Source of the DNA: Patescibacteria group bacterium | GTDB taxonomy: Bacteria; Patescibacteriota; Patescibacteriia; 2-12-FULL-60-25 | Direction: 5' to 3' | Assembly (NCBI GenBank): GCA_022703155.1 | Contig: JAKLEH010000013.1 | Location: forward strand, 1 to 32,167 | Length of the DNA: 32,167 nucleotides | Shown: piece after piece, positions 27,355 through 32,167 of the stretch | Layout: the number at the start of each line of letters is the position of its first letter | Position numbering within the stretch: position 1 is the first letter of the stretch | Made by a program: the position numbers and the translations under genes | Notes under the pieces: model-generated | Database searches by the model: none | The model's input: only the letters and a program-made list of their open reading frames with translations | What the model was told of the DNA's origin: nothing

Positions 27355-29277
27355 ATGCCCAATCCCTCCAAATCCGTGGCCCCCATGCCCGTGTGGGTCA
27401 TCCTGCTGGTGTTCCTGGCCGGCATTACGCTCGGCGGCGTGGTTTTTGCGGCCGCGTGGGTGATGATTTACGCGCCCCAACCCAAATCCCAAGGTTTGCC
27501 GCCCACGGTTAAGGTTTCCGACATCCTGCCAACGGACCAGGTTAAAGTGCCGACTTTTCCTGTCGTGACCAGCACGACGGACCAATCCGCCGAGAAGCGC
27601 AATCCATTCACCGCGCGTGTCGATGAACGGATCGTGGCTTTGGACGTCAAATGGACCGAACCGCGTTGGTTGACCAAAGCGGAAGCCATCGGCTTAATGA
27701 CCGCTGAGCCATCTCCCAACAAGCGGGATGATGTTGAAGGTGCATTATTCAATTATTACGATCCAGAGAATACAAACGAAGACGGGAGCGAAATAATTGT
27801 ACGGTCATTGGTTTGGGAAGCTGGAAAGGTAACGGCAGGTCCGGATAAAGATAACAAAATATTCATCGTGCAGAACGTTGACGAAGGTTTGGGTTATTGG
27901 TTTACGTACACATATCTCATGCAAGACGCAAAAGATCATTCGAAGGTTTACGCCATCGGTACGTCAACTTCAACTTACCAATCTTGGCAAGAAAATTTCG
28001 TCAATACATGGTCGTATGTCGGCTTTGCCGCCGACATGCCGAACGCGAGCATCAAAGGATTAGCTCTGCCCACAGAATTGATTTTGGACAACGGCAAAAC
28101 CATCGACCAAGACTTCAATGGATCGGATGAGTTCGGAACGCAAAATGCTGATTATAGATTTTTGATGGAACGCGTTTCCGGTAACGTATTTACCAAAGTC
28201 GCTGAAACACGAGACGGCCACGATGTGTATGAATTGACGAGCAGAGCCAATGGTTCTGACGAGGTAACGCACGTTGGTTGTTTGTACGCATTCGGCCCTG
28301 ACGGAAGGGTTTACCAATACGCATCAAACATTCCTGGCTCGCAAAGCGATTCGGAAAGTTATGGGCATGTCAAAGTCCAAAAAATAACCTGGAACGACGG
28401 TTCGGTTAACGACAAGGCTTATGACGTGCAGAAACGCACGGGTTGCGGCAGTTATGATTGCGCGGACGTCATTTCACCTTCGGTGATCGGACCCGAGGGC
28501 TCGCTCAAGGTCGTGGGAAAAACATCGGAGGGCGATAAGATTTACGAACCCGCCAATCCGGCCGAACACGATTTGGTCAAGCTGGCTTATGAGTCATGGT
28601 ATTATCCAGATGGGGATAAGCCTGATATACAGGCGTTTCTAAAACAAAAGACGCACGCGGTTATCTTCTGGAAAGATGCGGTCGGACGTTGGACGTTGCT
28701 CAAGCTTCAGGATTTGATACCGCCGGCCGAATGCGGCAAGCCGGTCATTTATCTGTATCCGGAAAAGACCACGGCCGTGTCCGTCAGATTGCCGAGTTTC
28801 ATCAAAGTTACGGTCAGCGAGCCGAGCTACCCGGCGATGGGCTGGAAGACTGTCGCGCAACCAAACGGCCAACTCACCATGGCCGACGGCAAGACTTACG
28901 GTTCGCTGTATTGGGAAGGTTTGGGCGTGAGTTACGAACCGCCCAAGCAAGGCTTCTTGGTCAAGGACGGCGAACAGGAATCCTTCCTTGCCGGCATCTT
29001 GCCCAAGTACGGGCTGAACGCGACCGAATCCAAAGAATTCATGGACTTCTGGTTGCCGCAGATGACGGGCGCGCCGTATTACCGCGTGTCGTTTTTGACC
29101 GACGAGTGGAGCCAAGCCGCGCCGCTCTACGTCAACCCCAAGCCCCAAACCAGCATCCGCATCTTCATGGATTGGCAAAAACTCAACGCGCCGCGCACGT
29201 TAGCCGAACCCTCGGTCGTCACCCCTGAGCGCAACGGTTTTACGCTCGTGGAGTGGGGCGGATTGCTGTATAAATGA
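27355..29277 (+). CDS. Membrane-anchored surface protein with the GKPVIYLYP C-terminal domain
   Basis: A 640-residue protein with an N-terminal membrane helix (about 12-40) and then an extracytoplasmic body. The middle (about 90-390) is not recognised. From Cys460 onward, 'CGKPVIYLYPEKTTAVSVRL', 'YGSLYWEGL', 'FLAGILPKYGLN', 'FMDFWLPQM' and a final 'NGFTLVEWGGLLYK' form a compact domain that I recall as common in hypothetical proteins of CPR bacteria, without a known function. The DNA for about 27700-28400 is visibly AT-richer than both ends, while the frame is unbroken, which suggests that the middle was exchanged or evolves differently. ATG 27355 has no SD; TAATTC 11 nt upstream may be its -10. 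A strong terminator follows. Confidence 0.8.
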   Translation: MPNPSKSVAPMPVWVILLVFLAGITLGGVVFAAAWVMIYAPQPKSQGLPPTVKVSDILPTDQVKVPTFPVVTSTTDQSAEKRNPFTARVDERIVALDVKWTEPRWLTKAEAIGLMTAEPSPNKRDDVEGALFNYYDPENTNEDGSEIIVRSLVWEAGKVTAGPDKDNKIFIVQNVDEGLGYWFTYTYLMQDAKDHSKVYAIGTSTSTYQSWQENFVNTWSYVGFAADMPNASIKGLALPTELILDNGKTIDQDFNGSDEFGTQNADYRFLMERVSGNVFTKVAETRDGHDVYELTSRANGSDEVTHVGCLYAFGPDGRVYQYASNIPGSQSDSESYGHVKVQKITWNDGSVNDKAYDVQKRTGCGSYDCADVISPSVIGPEGSLKVVGKTSEGDKIYEPANPAEHDLVKLAYESWYYPDGDKPDIQAFLKQKTHAVIFWKDAVGRWTLLKLQDLIPPAECGKPVIYLYPEKTTAVSVRLPSFIKVTVSEPSYPAMGWKTVAQPNGQLTMADGKTYGSLYWEGLGVSYEPPKQGFLVKDGEQESFLAGILPKYGLNATESKEFMDFWLPQMTGAPYYRVSFLTDEWSQAAPLYVNPKPQTSIRIFMDWQKLNAPRTLAEPSVVTPERNGFTLVEWGGLLYK

Positions 29278-29283
29278 TTTAAT

Positions 29284-29358
29284 CGTCATCGCGAGCGAGT
29301 CCGACGAACGTGGCATCAATAGATTGCTTCGGCTTTGATCTATTGCCTTGCAATGACA
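29284..29358. repeat. Dispersed palindromic repeat (CGTCATCGCGAG type)
   Basis: GTCAT...ATGAC close the element, with CAATAGAT/ATCTATTG (29317-29324, 29338-29345) as an inner perfect 8-bp stem. It resembles the widespread CGTCATTGCGAGC intergenic repeats. Confidence 0.55.
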
Positions 29359-29376
29359 TGAGAGTTGGTAAAGCAA

Positions 29377-29402
29377 AAGCGCCAAGTATGGCGCTTTTTT
29401 TT
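29377..29402 (+). terminator. Terminator of the GKPVIYLYP gene
   Basis: AAGCGCC/GGCGCTT, a 7-bp stem with a 6-nt loop, followed by a run of T to 29402. Confidence 0.9.
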
Positions 29403-29424
29403 GATGGTTAAGGCGGGTTTGGCG

Positions 29425-29433
29425 TGGTATAAT
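29425..29433 (+). promoter_or_regulatory. Extended -10 of the 29443 gene
   Basis: TGG-TATAAT with a perfect hexamer (29428-29433), ending 9 nt before ATG 29443. Confidence 0.7.
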
Positions 29434-29442
29434 TACCCGATT

Positions 29443-29910
29443 ATGGGCAATCCTTTCGAAACCCGTCTGCCGGAACTGGTGGAAAAACGCGAAGAGGCGT
29501 ACGCGCCGCGTGAGATGGCGTTGTTGCGCCGCATGTTTCCTGGATTGTCGGAAAAATCCCCCGAAGCGAAGAGCGAAAACGCCCTTGAGGACGCACGCCG
29601 GTCGCTGCTTAGGCGTTTGATTGCCCGTTTTGACCAGAGGGACATGGCATCGCTGGAAGCCCAAGGTTTGAATTATTTTTCCGTCAAGAATCTGCGCGAA
29701 CAAATACGGCGGCAGGACGGCCGTCGGGTCGGCCTTATGGCGTCCACGGATTTTGGGGTTGAGGTCTTCGTGCCCATGTCCAACGTCAGGGTCGCGCCTG
29801 GGGATTTGCGCCAAATCGATAAGTTGGAGATGCGCTTGCAAGCGAGCCATTCGAGCGACCGGGTGGTGGGCATCATCGAACGGGCCAATCCGTTCAGGGC
29901 CAGGGGTTGA
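29443..29910 (+). CDS. Hypothetical basic protein, 155 residues
   Basis: I do not recognise this protein. It is rich in Arg, Glu and Leu, with helical stretches 'RLPELVEKREEAY', 'EDARRSLLRRLIARFDQRD' and 'NLREQIRRQ', and a strand-like C-terminal part 'GLMASTDFGVEVFVPMSNVRVAPGDLRQIDKLEMRLQ' (about 97-133, cited in parts). There is no signal peptide or Cys. The start ATG 29443 follows a perfect TATAAT by 9 nt; a longer in-frame reading from 29365 begins within the terminator hairpin and is unlikely. The Cys-module operon follows with its own promoter. Confidence 0.7.
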   Translation: MGNPFETRLPELVEKREEAYAPREMALLRRMFPGLSEKSPEAKSENALEDARRSLLRRLIARFDQRDMASLEAQGLNYFSVKNLREQIRRQDGRRVGLMASTDFGVEVFVPMSNVRVAPGDLRQIDKLEMRLQASHSSDRVVGIIERANPFRARG

Positions 29911-29925
29911 AATCGGCCCCACCGC

Positions 29926-29954
29926 TGGACACTTCCGCCAGGACGTGATATCTT
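29926..29954 (+). promoter_or_regulatory. Promoter of the three-gene Cys-module operon
   Basis: TGGACA (29926-29931), a 17-nt spacer ending in TGA, TATCTT (29949-29954). Transcription should start near 29961. The leader carries a strong purine-rich SD (GGGAGGAG). Confidence 0.65.
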
Positions 29955-29988
29955 TCTGCGGCTCGTTGGTCCGGGAGGGAGGAGAGCC

Positions 29989-30174
29989 ATGGCCAAAACC
30001 GATGACGTATTGTGTTCTTTCCAACTGGCGCGCTTGGTCGCCAAACCGCTCAACGTTTGTCCGAAGTGCGGACATGAAATCGTCCGCATCTGCCATCGTT
30101 GCGGAGGGTGCGTTTTCTGTTGCGCGTGCCACCGGCGTGACCGGAGGAGGTGGGAATATGCCGCAGGACATTGA
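29989..30174 (+). CDS. Cys-module protein 1 (61 residues, one module)
   Basis: A small basic protein with nine Cys. After an N-terminal stretch it holds 'CPKC' (24-27), a 7-residue gap, and 'CHRCGGCVFCCACH' (35-48). This is the pattern C-x2-C-x7-C-x2-C-x2-C-x2-C-C-x-C, which recurs three times in the next protein and twice in the third, with a 9-residue gap there. The eight or nine Cys could bind two zinc ions or an iron-sulfur cluster. It ends in an Arg-rich tail ('HRRDRRRWEY'), which might touch nucleic acid. The ATG has a GGGAGGAG SD. The gene overlaps the next one by 17 nt in another frame, so translation is probably coupled. No signal peptide. No known family recognised. Confidence 0.75.
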   Translation: MAKTDDVLCSFQLARLVAKPLNVCPKCGHEIVRICHRCGGCVFCCACHRRDRRRWEYAAGH

Positions 30175-30490
30175 CGGTTCGTGCAGATGCACCGAATGCG
30201 GAAGCCGGGTCGACGACGAGGATTACTGCTTCGAATGCGAACAGTGCCTTGCCTGCTGTTCTTGCGATCCTGAAGTTTCGCGCATCAAGTGCCGCAATTG
30301 CAAAAGCGACATTTACGCTTCGCAGAAGTGCGAAGTCGACGGGTGCGGCGGTTGCGAGCTGTGTTGCAGCCACGCCTCTGCGCGCGACGCCGAGACCTCA
30401 GTCTGCGAATATTGCGAGAACGTTGTCGATCATGCGGACGTCTGTGGCATGTGCGGTAAGTGCAGAAGTTGTTGCGGGTGCGGTCAATGA
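30158..30490 (+). CDS. Cys-module protein 2 (110 residues, three modules)
   Basis: Of 110 residues, 24 are Cys. Three consecutive modules have near-equal spacing. Module 1: Cys11, 14, 24, 27, 30, 33, 34, 36. Module 2: Cys45, 48, 58, 63, 66, 69, 70 and His72. Module 3: Cys83, 86, 96, 99, 102, 105, 106, 108. The gap between the first pair and the cluster is always nine residues. Each module is about 26-28 residues and offers eight ligands, enough for two zinc ions. Between modules the protein is acidic. The start ATG 30158 has GGAGGAGGTG just upstream, inside the end of gene 1. The stop overlaps the start of gene 3 (ATGA). No signal peptide is present, so the cysteines are probably metal-bound in the cytoplasm rather than disulfides. 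Function unknown. Confidence 0.8.
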   Translation: MPQDIDGSCRCTECGSRVDDEDYCFECEQCLACCSCDPEVSRIKCRNCKSDIYASQKCEVDGCGGCELCCSHASARDAETSVCEYCENVVDHADVCGMCGKCRSCCGCGQ

Positions 30491-30723
30491 GCATGTCCAT
30501 GCCGCCGCCGCCAAAAGCATGCGCCGCGTGCCGCGCCCCCGCGGACAGCAAGCGTTTCTGCTATTCGTGCAACCGCTGTTTCGGCTGTTGCGCATGTGAA
30601 CCTTATTACTCCTGGGTGTGGTGCCCCGCGTGTCCGCGCGGCTTGCGCCGCAGCGAACTGTGCGCGACTTGCGGCAAGTGCCCGGAGTGTTGCGAACACG
30701 CGAGTCAAACCGCCGCTCAATAG
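30487..30723 (+). CDS. Cys-module protein 3 (78 residues, two modules)
   Basis: Two modules of the same kind: Cys12, 15, 25, 28, 31, 34, 35, 37 and Cys46, 49, 59, 62, 65, 68, 69 with His71. The nine-residue gap is kept in both. A Met/Pro-rich N-terminus precedes them and a short polar tail follows. The start ATG overlaps the stop of gene 2 in the sequence ATGA, typical of coupled translation. The stop TAG lies in the stem of the terminator, so the operon ends here. Together the three genes carry 1, 3 and 2 modules. They could form one metal-rich complex, act as metal stores, or serve as small adaptors for nucleic acid; nothing in the sequence decides between these. Confidence 0.78.
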   Translation: MSMSMPPPPKACAACRAPADSKRFCYSCNRCFGCCACEPYYSWVWCPACPRGLRRSELCATCGKCPECCEHASQTAAQ

Positions 30724-30742
30724 CCATTAAGGCTATTTTTTT
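30719..30742 (+). terminator. Terminator of the Cys-module operon
   Basis: AATAGCC/GGCTATT with a 5-nt loop, followed by a T run to 30742. Confidence 0.9.
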
Positions 30743-30748
30743 ATTACT

Positions 30749-30770
30749 AAAACACCGTCGAACGACGGTG
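30749..30770 (-). terminator. Terminator of the minus-strand small-protein pair
   Basis: On the minus strand CACCGTCG/CGACGGTG with a 2-nt loop is followed by T4 (30752-30749). A GCCCG-CGAA-CGGGC hairpin (30785-30798) lies between it and the gene. Confidence 0.75.
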
Positions 30771-30799
30771 CCAAGGTAGGTTGTGCCCGCGAACGGGCT

Positions 30800-31195
30800 T
30801 CAGGAGGCTTGGTTCAGGAAGGCGGCCAGGTCGTCCGCCTGCCGGGCTACGCGGTTGGCATAGGCCGTGCCGTTGCGTACGTCGATCCATTTGAGGACCT
30901 TGCGCGCCTGTTCGATGGTCATGTACAGGAATTCGCCTTCGTTGCCTTCTATTTGAAGCCCAAAGTCTTGGGCGTCGGCGAGTGCCTGCCCGAACCAGGC
31001 GAGTGCCGGGTCTTGGACTTGGCCGACCAACATGTCGTCAGTTTTGCCGGAATCTATCAGGTGCCGGATACCGGCGTGTAGACGCGAGACCGGCAGCCGG
31101 ATGACGCCATGGTTGATCCGGGTGGCGCTCATCAAGGCGGCCATCCAAAAGGCCATTTCATCGCGTTGGTTGTCGGTGATCATAGCGCTGACCAT
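30800..31195 (-). CDS. Small hypothetical protein, second gene of a paralogous pair
   Basis: A 131-residue protein with no signal peptide, probably cytoplasmic. It aligns along most of its length with the upstream protein: 'MAFWMAALM' with 'AVWLATVLG', 'WFGQALADAQDFGLQIEGNEGEFLYM' with 'FYDALLKSHTLGVDMDGESAEYVFV' (cited in parts), and 'AYANRVARQADDLAAFL' with 'GYIDVARRHAKRLCDIL'. The fold should be mixed alpha/beta. The start ATG 31195 has GAGG in the SD position and overlaps the upstream stop region (31201), so the two are co-translated. No family is recognised. Confidence 0.7.
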   Translation of the reverse strand: MVSAMITDNQRDEMAFWMAALMSATRINHGVIRLPVSRLHAGIRHLIDSGKTDDMLVGQVQDPALAWFGQALADAQDFGLQIEGNEGEFLYMTIEQARKVLKWIDVRNGTAYANRVARQADDLAAFLNQAS

Positions 31196-31200
31196 GTTCC

Positions 31201-31587
31201 TCACTCCTTTTGCAAGATGTCGCACAGGCGCTTGGCGTGGCGACGGGCGACGTCGATGTATCCCGGGCCCATGGCGGCCGTGGCGCGGCTCAGGATTTGT
31301 TCGGCCGTGCGCGAGTCCACGAATACGTACTCGGCCGATTCGCCGTCCATGTCCACGCCCAGGGTATGGGATTTGAGCAGGGCGTCGTAGAATCCGGGCA
31401 GGGACTGGGCGTTGGGCTGACCGTTGCCGTTGGCCGTGAAGGGCACGGTGTTGTCGTCCGAAATGAGTTGCGCGGCCCGGTAGAGATCCGAGTAGCGCAC
31501 TCGGAATATCCCATTTTCCAAACAGGCCGCGCCCAACACGGTCGCCAACCAAACCGCGCCATCGTCACGTCTCACGTCTTCCGTCAT
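31201..31587 (-). CDS. Small hypothetical protein, first gene of a paralogous pair
   Basis: A 128-residue protein, paralogue of the 30800-31195 product. It begins 'MTEDVRRDDGAVWLATVLGA' and ends in a helical 'YIDVARRHAKRLCDILQKE'. A Gly/Asn-rich loop ('TANGNGQPNAQ') is present only here. I use ATG 31587 with AGGAGG six nt upstream; the longer frame to 31656 runs through the promoter. Strong promoter, good SD and a shared terminator indicate efficient expression of the pair. Function unknown. A role as a toxin-antitoxin pair was considered, but the two products resemble each other, which is unusual for such pairs. Confidence 0.72.
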   Translation of the reverse strand: MTEDVRRDDGAVWLATVLGAACLENGIFRVRYSDLYRAAQLISDDNTVPFTANGNGQPNAQSLPGFYDALLKSHTLGVDMDGESAEYVFVDSRTAEQILSRATAAMGPGYIDVARRHAKRLCDILQKE

Positions 31588-31611
31588 TTTTGCCTCCTGG
31601 AAAGGACAGTC

Positions 31612-31627
31612 GTCCGACGAATCGGAC
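31612..31627 (-). promoter_or_regulatory. 5' leader hairpin of the paralogous pair
   Basis: GTCCGA/TCGGAC with a 4-nt loop (TTCG on the minus strand) lies at the very start of the predicted transcript, so it may stabilise the mRNA. Confidence 0.5.
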
Positions 31628-31635
31628 AGAGCGGT

Positions 31636-31664
31636 ATTATGGGACAAACCGGTCACGGGGTCAA
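31636..31664 (-). promoter_or_regulatory. Promoter of the paralogous small-protein pair
   Basis: TTGACC (31664-31659), 17 nt, CATAAT (31641-31636): five of six matches in both boxes. Confidence 0.8.
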
Positions 31665-31675
31665 GGAGGAGAGAA

Positions 31676-31709
31676 GGATGGAAAGATGGGATGGTGGAAA
31701 GGTGGAAGG
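31676..31709. repeat. GGATGG/GGTGGAAAG word repeats
   Basis: GGATGG, AGATGG and GGTGGAA words are repeated in tandem in the divergent gap before xseA. There is no obvious inverted arm nearby. Confidence 0.5.
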
Positions 31710-31800
31710 GGGGAGGCTTCCTGGGGGGCGGAACAGAGTGTATTATTCATACAATCAGGATTTCAGTCGATTTGAGTCACGCGATTCGCGTTACACGACC

Positions 31801-32167
31801 ATGGCCACAATCTTTTCGGTCAGCGACTTCATCGCGCACGTCAATGACGTGTTGGCGCGCTCTTGGAATTCCGAAGAGTTGGCCGTGGAGGGCGAAGTCT
31901 CTGGTTTTCGCGTGAGCCAAGGCCAGTGGGTGAGTTTTGATCTCAAAGACGCGCAGGGCACGGTCAATATCTTCATGACCGTGTGGCAGCTCCGGATTCC
32001 GCTCGAAGACGGCATGCGTGTCCAGGTTTACGGTGCGCCAAAAATCTATCCCAAGTTCGGCAAATTTTCGATTTCGGCCGCGCGCGTGGAGCCGGTGGGC
32101 GAGGGCGCGCTCAAAAAAGCTTTGGCCGCGCTCAAGGCCAGGTTGGAGGCTGAGGGCTTGTTCGACC
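31801..32167 (+). CDS. xseA: Exodeoxyribonuclease VII large subunit, N-terminal part (cut by the window end)
   Basis: The large subunit of the single-strand exonuclease that works with XseB in repair. The 122 visible residues contain the N-terminal OB-fold nucleic-acid-binding domain: 'FSVSDFIAHVNDVLA', 'LAVEGEVSGFRVSQGQWVSF', 'LKDAQGTVNIFM', 'GMRVQVYGAPKIYPKFGKFS' (cited in parts), and then the linker 'GALKKALAALKARLEAEGLFD' that leads to the catalytic domain. The gene runs beyond the window. ATG 31801 gives the standard start; there is no SD, and TACAAT at 31750-31755 or TTACAC at 31791-31796 may be the -10. Confidence 0.93.
   Translation, partial: MATIFSVSDFIAHVNDVLARSWNSEELAVEGEVSGFRVSQGQWVSFDLKDAQGTVNIFMTVWQLRIPLEDGMRVQVYGAPKIYPKFGKFSISAARVEPVGEGALKKALAALKARLEAEGLFD

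Noticed and set aside
29753-30157. Upstream in-frame extension of Cys-module protein 2 (open to 29753)
   Set aside because: It overlaps the 29443 gene and Cys-module gene 1 in another frame; the ATG at 30158 has a strong SD directly upstream.
30800-31587. Toxin-antitoxin pair
   Set aside because: The two products are paralogues of equal size without toxin motifs.

Overview
The window looks like a piece of a Patescibacteria (CPR) chromosome, probably of the Parcubacteria group. This rests on gene content and style: short streamlined housekeeping genes, GerMN/Gmad2-type envelope proteins in an organism with no sign of sporulation, a MEMO-CapA fusion, an uncharacterised 'GKPVIYLYP' C-terminal domain, and many leaderless genes without Shine-Dalgarno (SD) sites. 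TGA is an ordinary stop codon, so the recoded CPR lineages are excluded. Most of the window is GC-rich; the first ~2.25 kb is clearly AT-richer.

Layout. (1) 1-2300: right end of an integrated element. It holds the C-terminal end of a winged-helix protein and a large serine recombinase whose reading frame runs antisense into a tRNA-Asp(GTC) gene; the tRNA 3' end is the likely attachment site. (2) 2428-4926: a nucleoside-deoxyribosyltransferase-like gene broken by one in-frame TAA, lysS, and an RNHCP-domain gene. (3) 5031-8282: two minus-strand membrane proteins with unrelated cytoplasmic halves but the same Cys-rich exterior domain. (4) 8513-14165: two tandem phosphoglycerate mutases (gpmI), mutM, a ~410-nt structured RNA of unknown identity, a 37-residue acidic peptide gene, and nth. 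(5) 14356-17501: a PAP2 phosphatase, mltG, and two tandem YqeK-like HD hydrolases on the minus strand. (6) 17700-21697: a UvrD/PcrA helicase, a degenerate MetK-like protein, and a helical hypothetical protein. (7) 21748-29277: a run of exported or anchored proteins (cyclophilin lipoprotein, C39-like peptidase, GerMN protein, Gmad2 lipoprotein, MEMO-CapA fusion, GKPVIYLYP protein). (8) 29443-31587: a small hypothetical protein, an operon of three tiny Cys-rich proteins built from one repeated metal-binding-like module (1, 3 and 2 copies), and a minus-strand operon of two paralogous small proteins. (9) 31801-end: the start of xseA.

Four themes stand out. First, tandem paralogues recur: gpmI x2, HD x2, the Cys-rich exterior domain x2, the small-protein pair, and the Cys modules x6. 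Second, there are two gene-expression styles. Many plus-strand genes have a -10 box 6-11 nt before the ATG (nine nt in six genes) and no SD, which implies leaderless mRNAs. The Cys-rich, HD and paired-small-protein genes have promoters further upstream, SD sites and strong terminators. Third, short 'word' repeats, often arranged as inverted repeats, fill many intergenic gaps and also sit in frame inside mutM, uvrD, the GerMN gene and the MEMO-CapA gene; one 28-nt copy in uvrD recurs exactly, inverted, in a spacer 4 kb away. Fourth, DNA repair (mutM, nth, uvrD-like, xseA) and envelope functions dominate the recognisable genes.

The best candidates for something undescribed are the three-gene Cys-module operon (29989-30723), the structured RNA (12831-13242), the paired Cys-rich exterior-domain proteins (5031-8282) and the word-repeat family.
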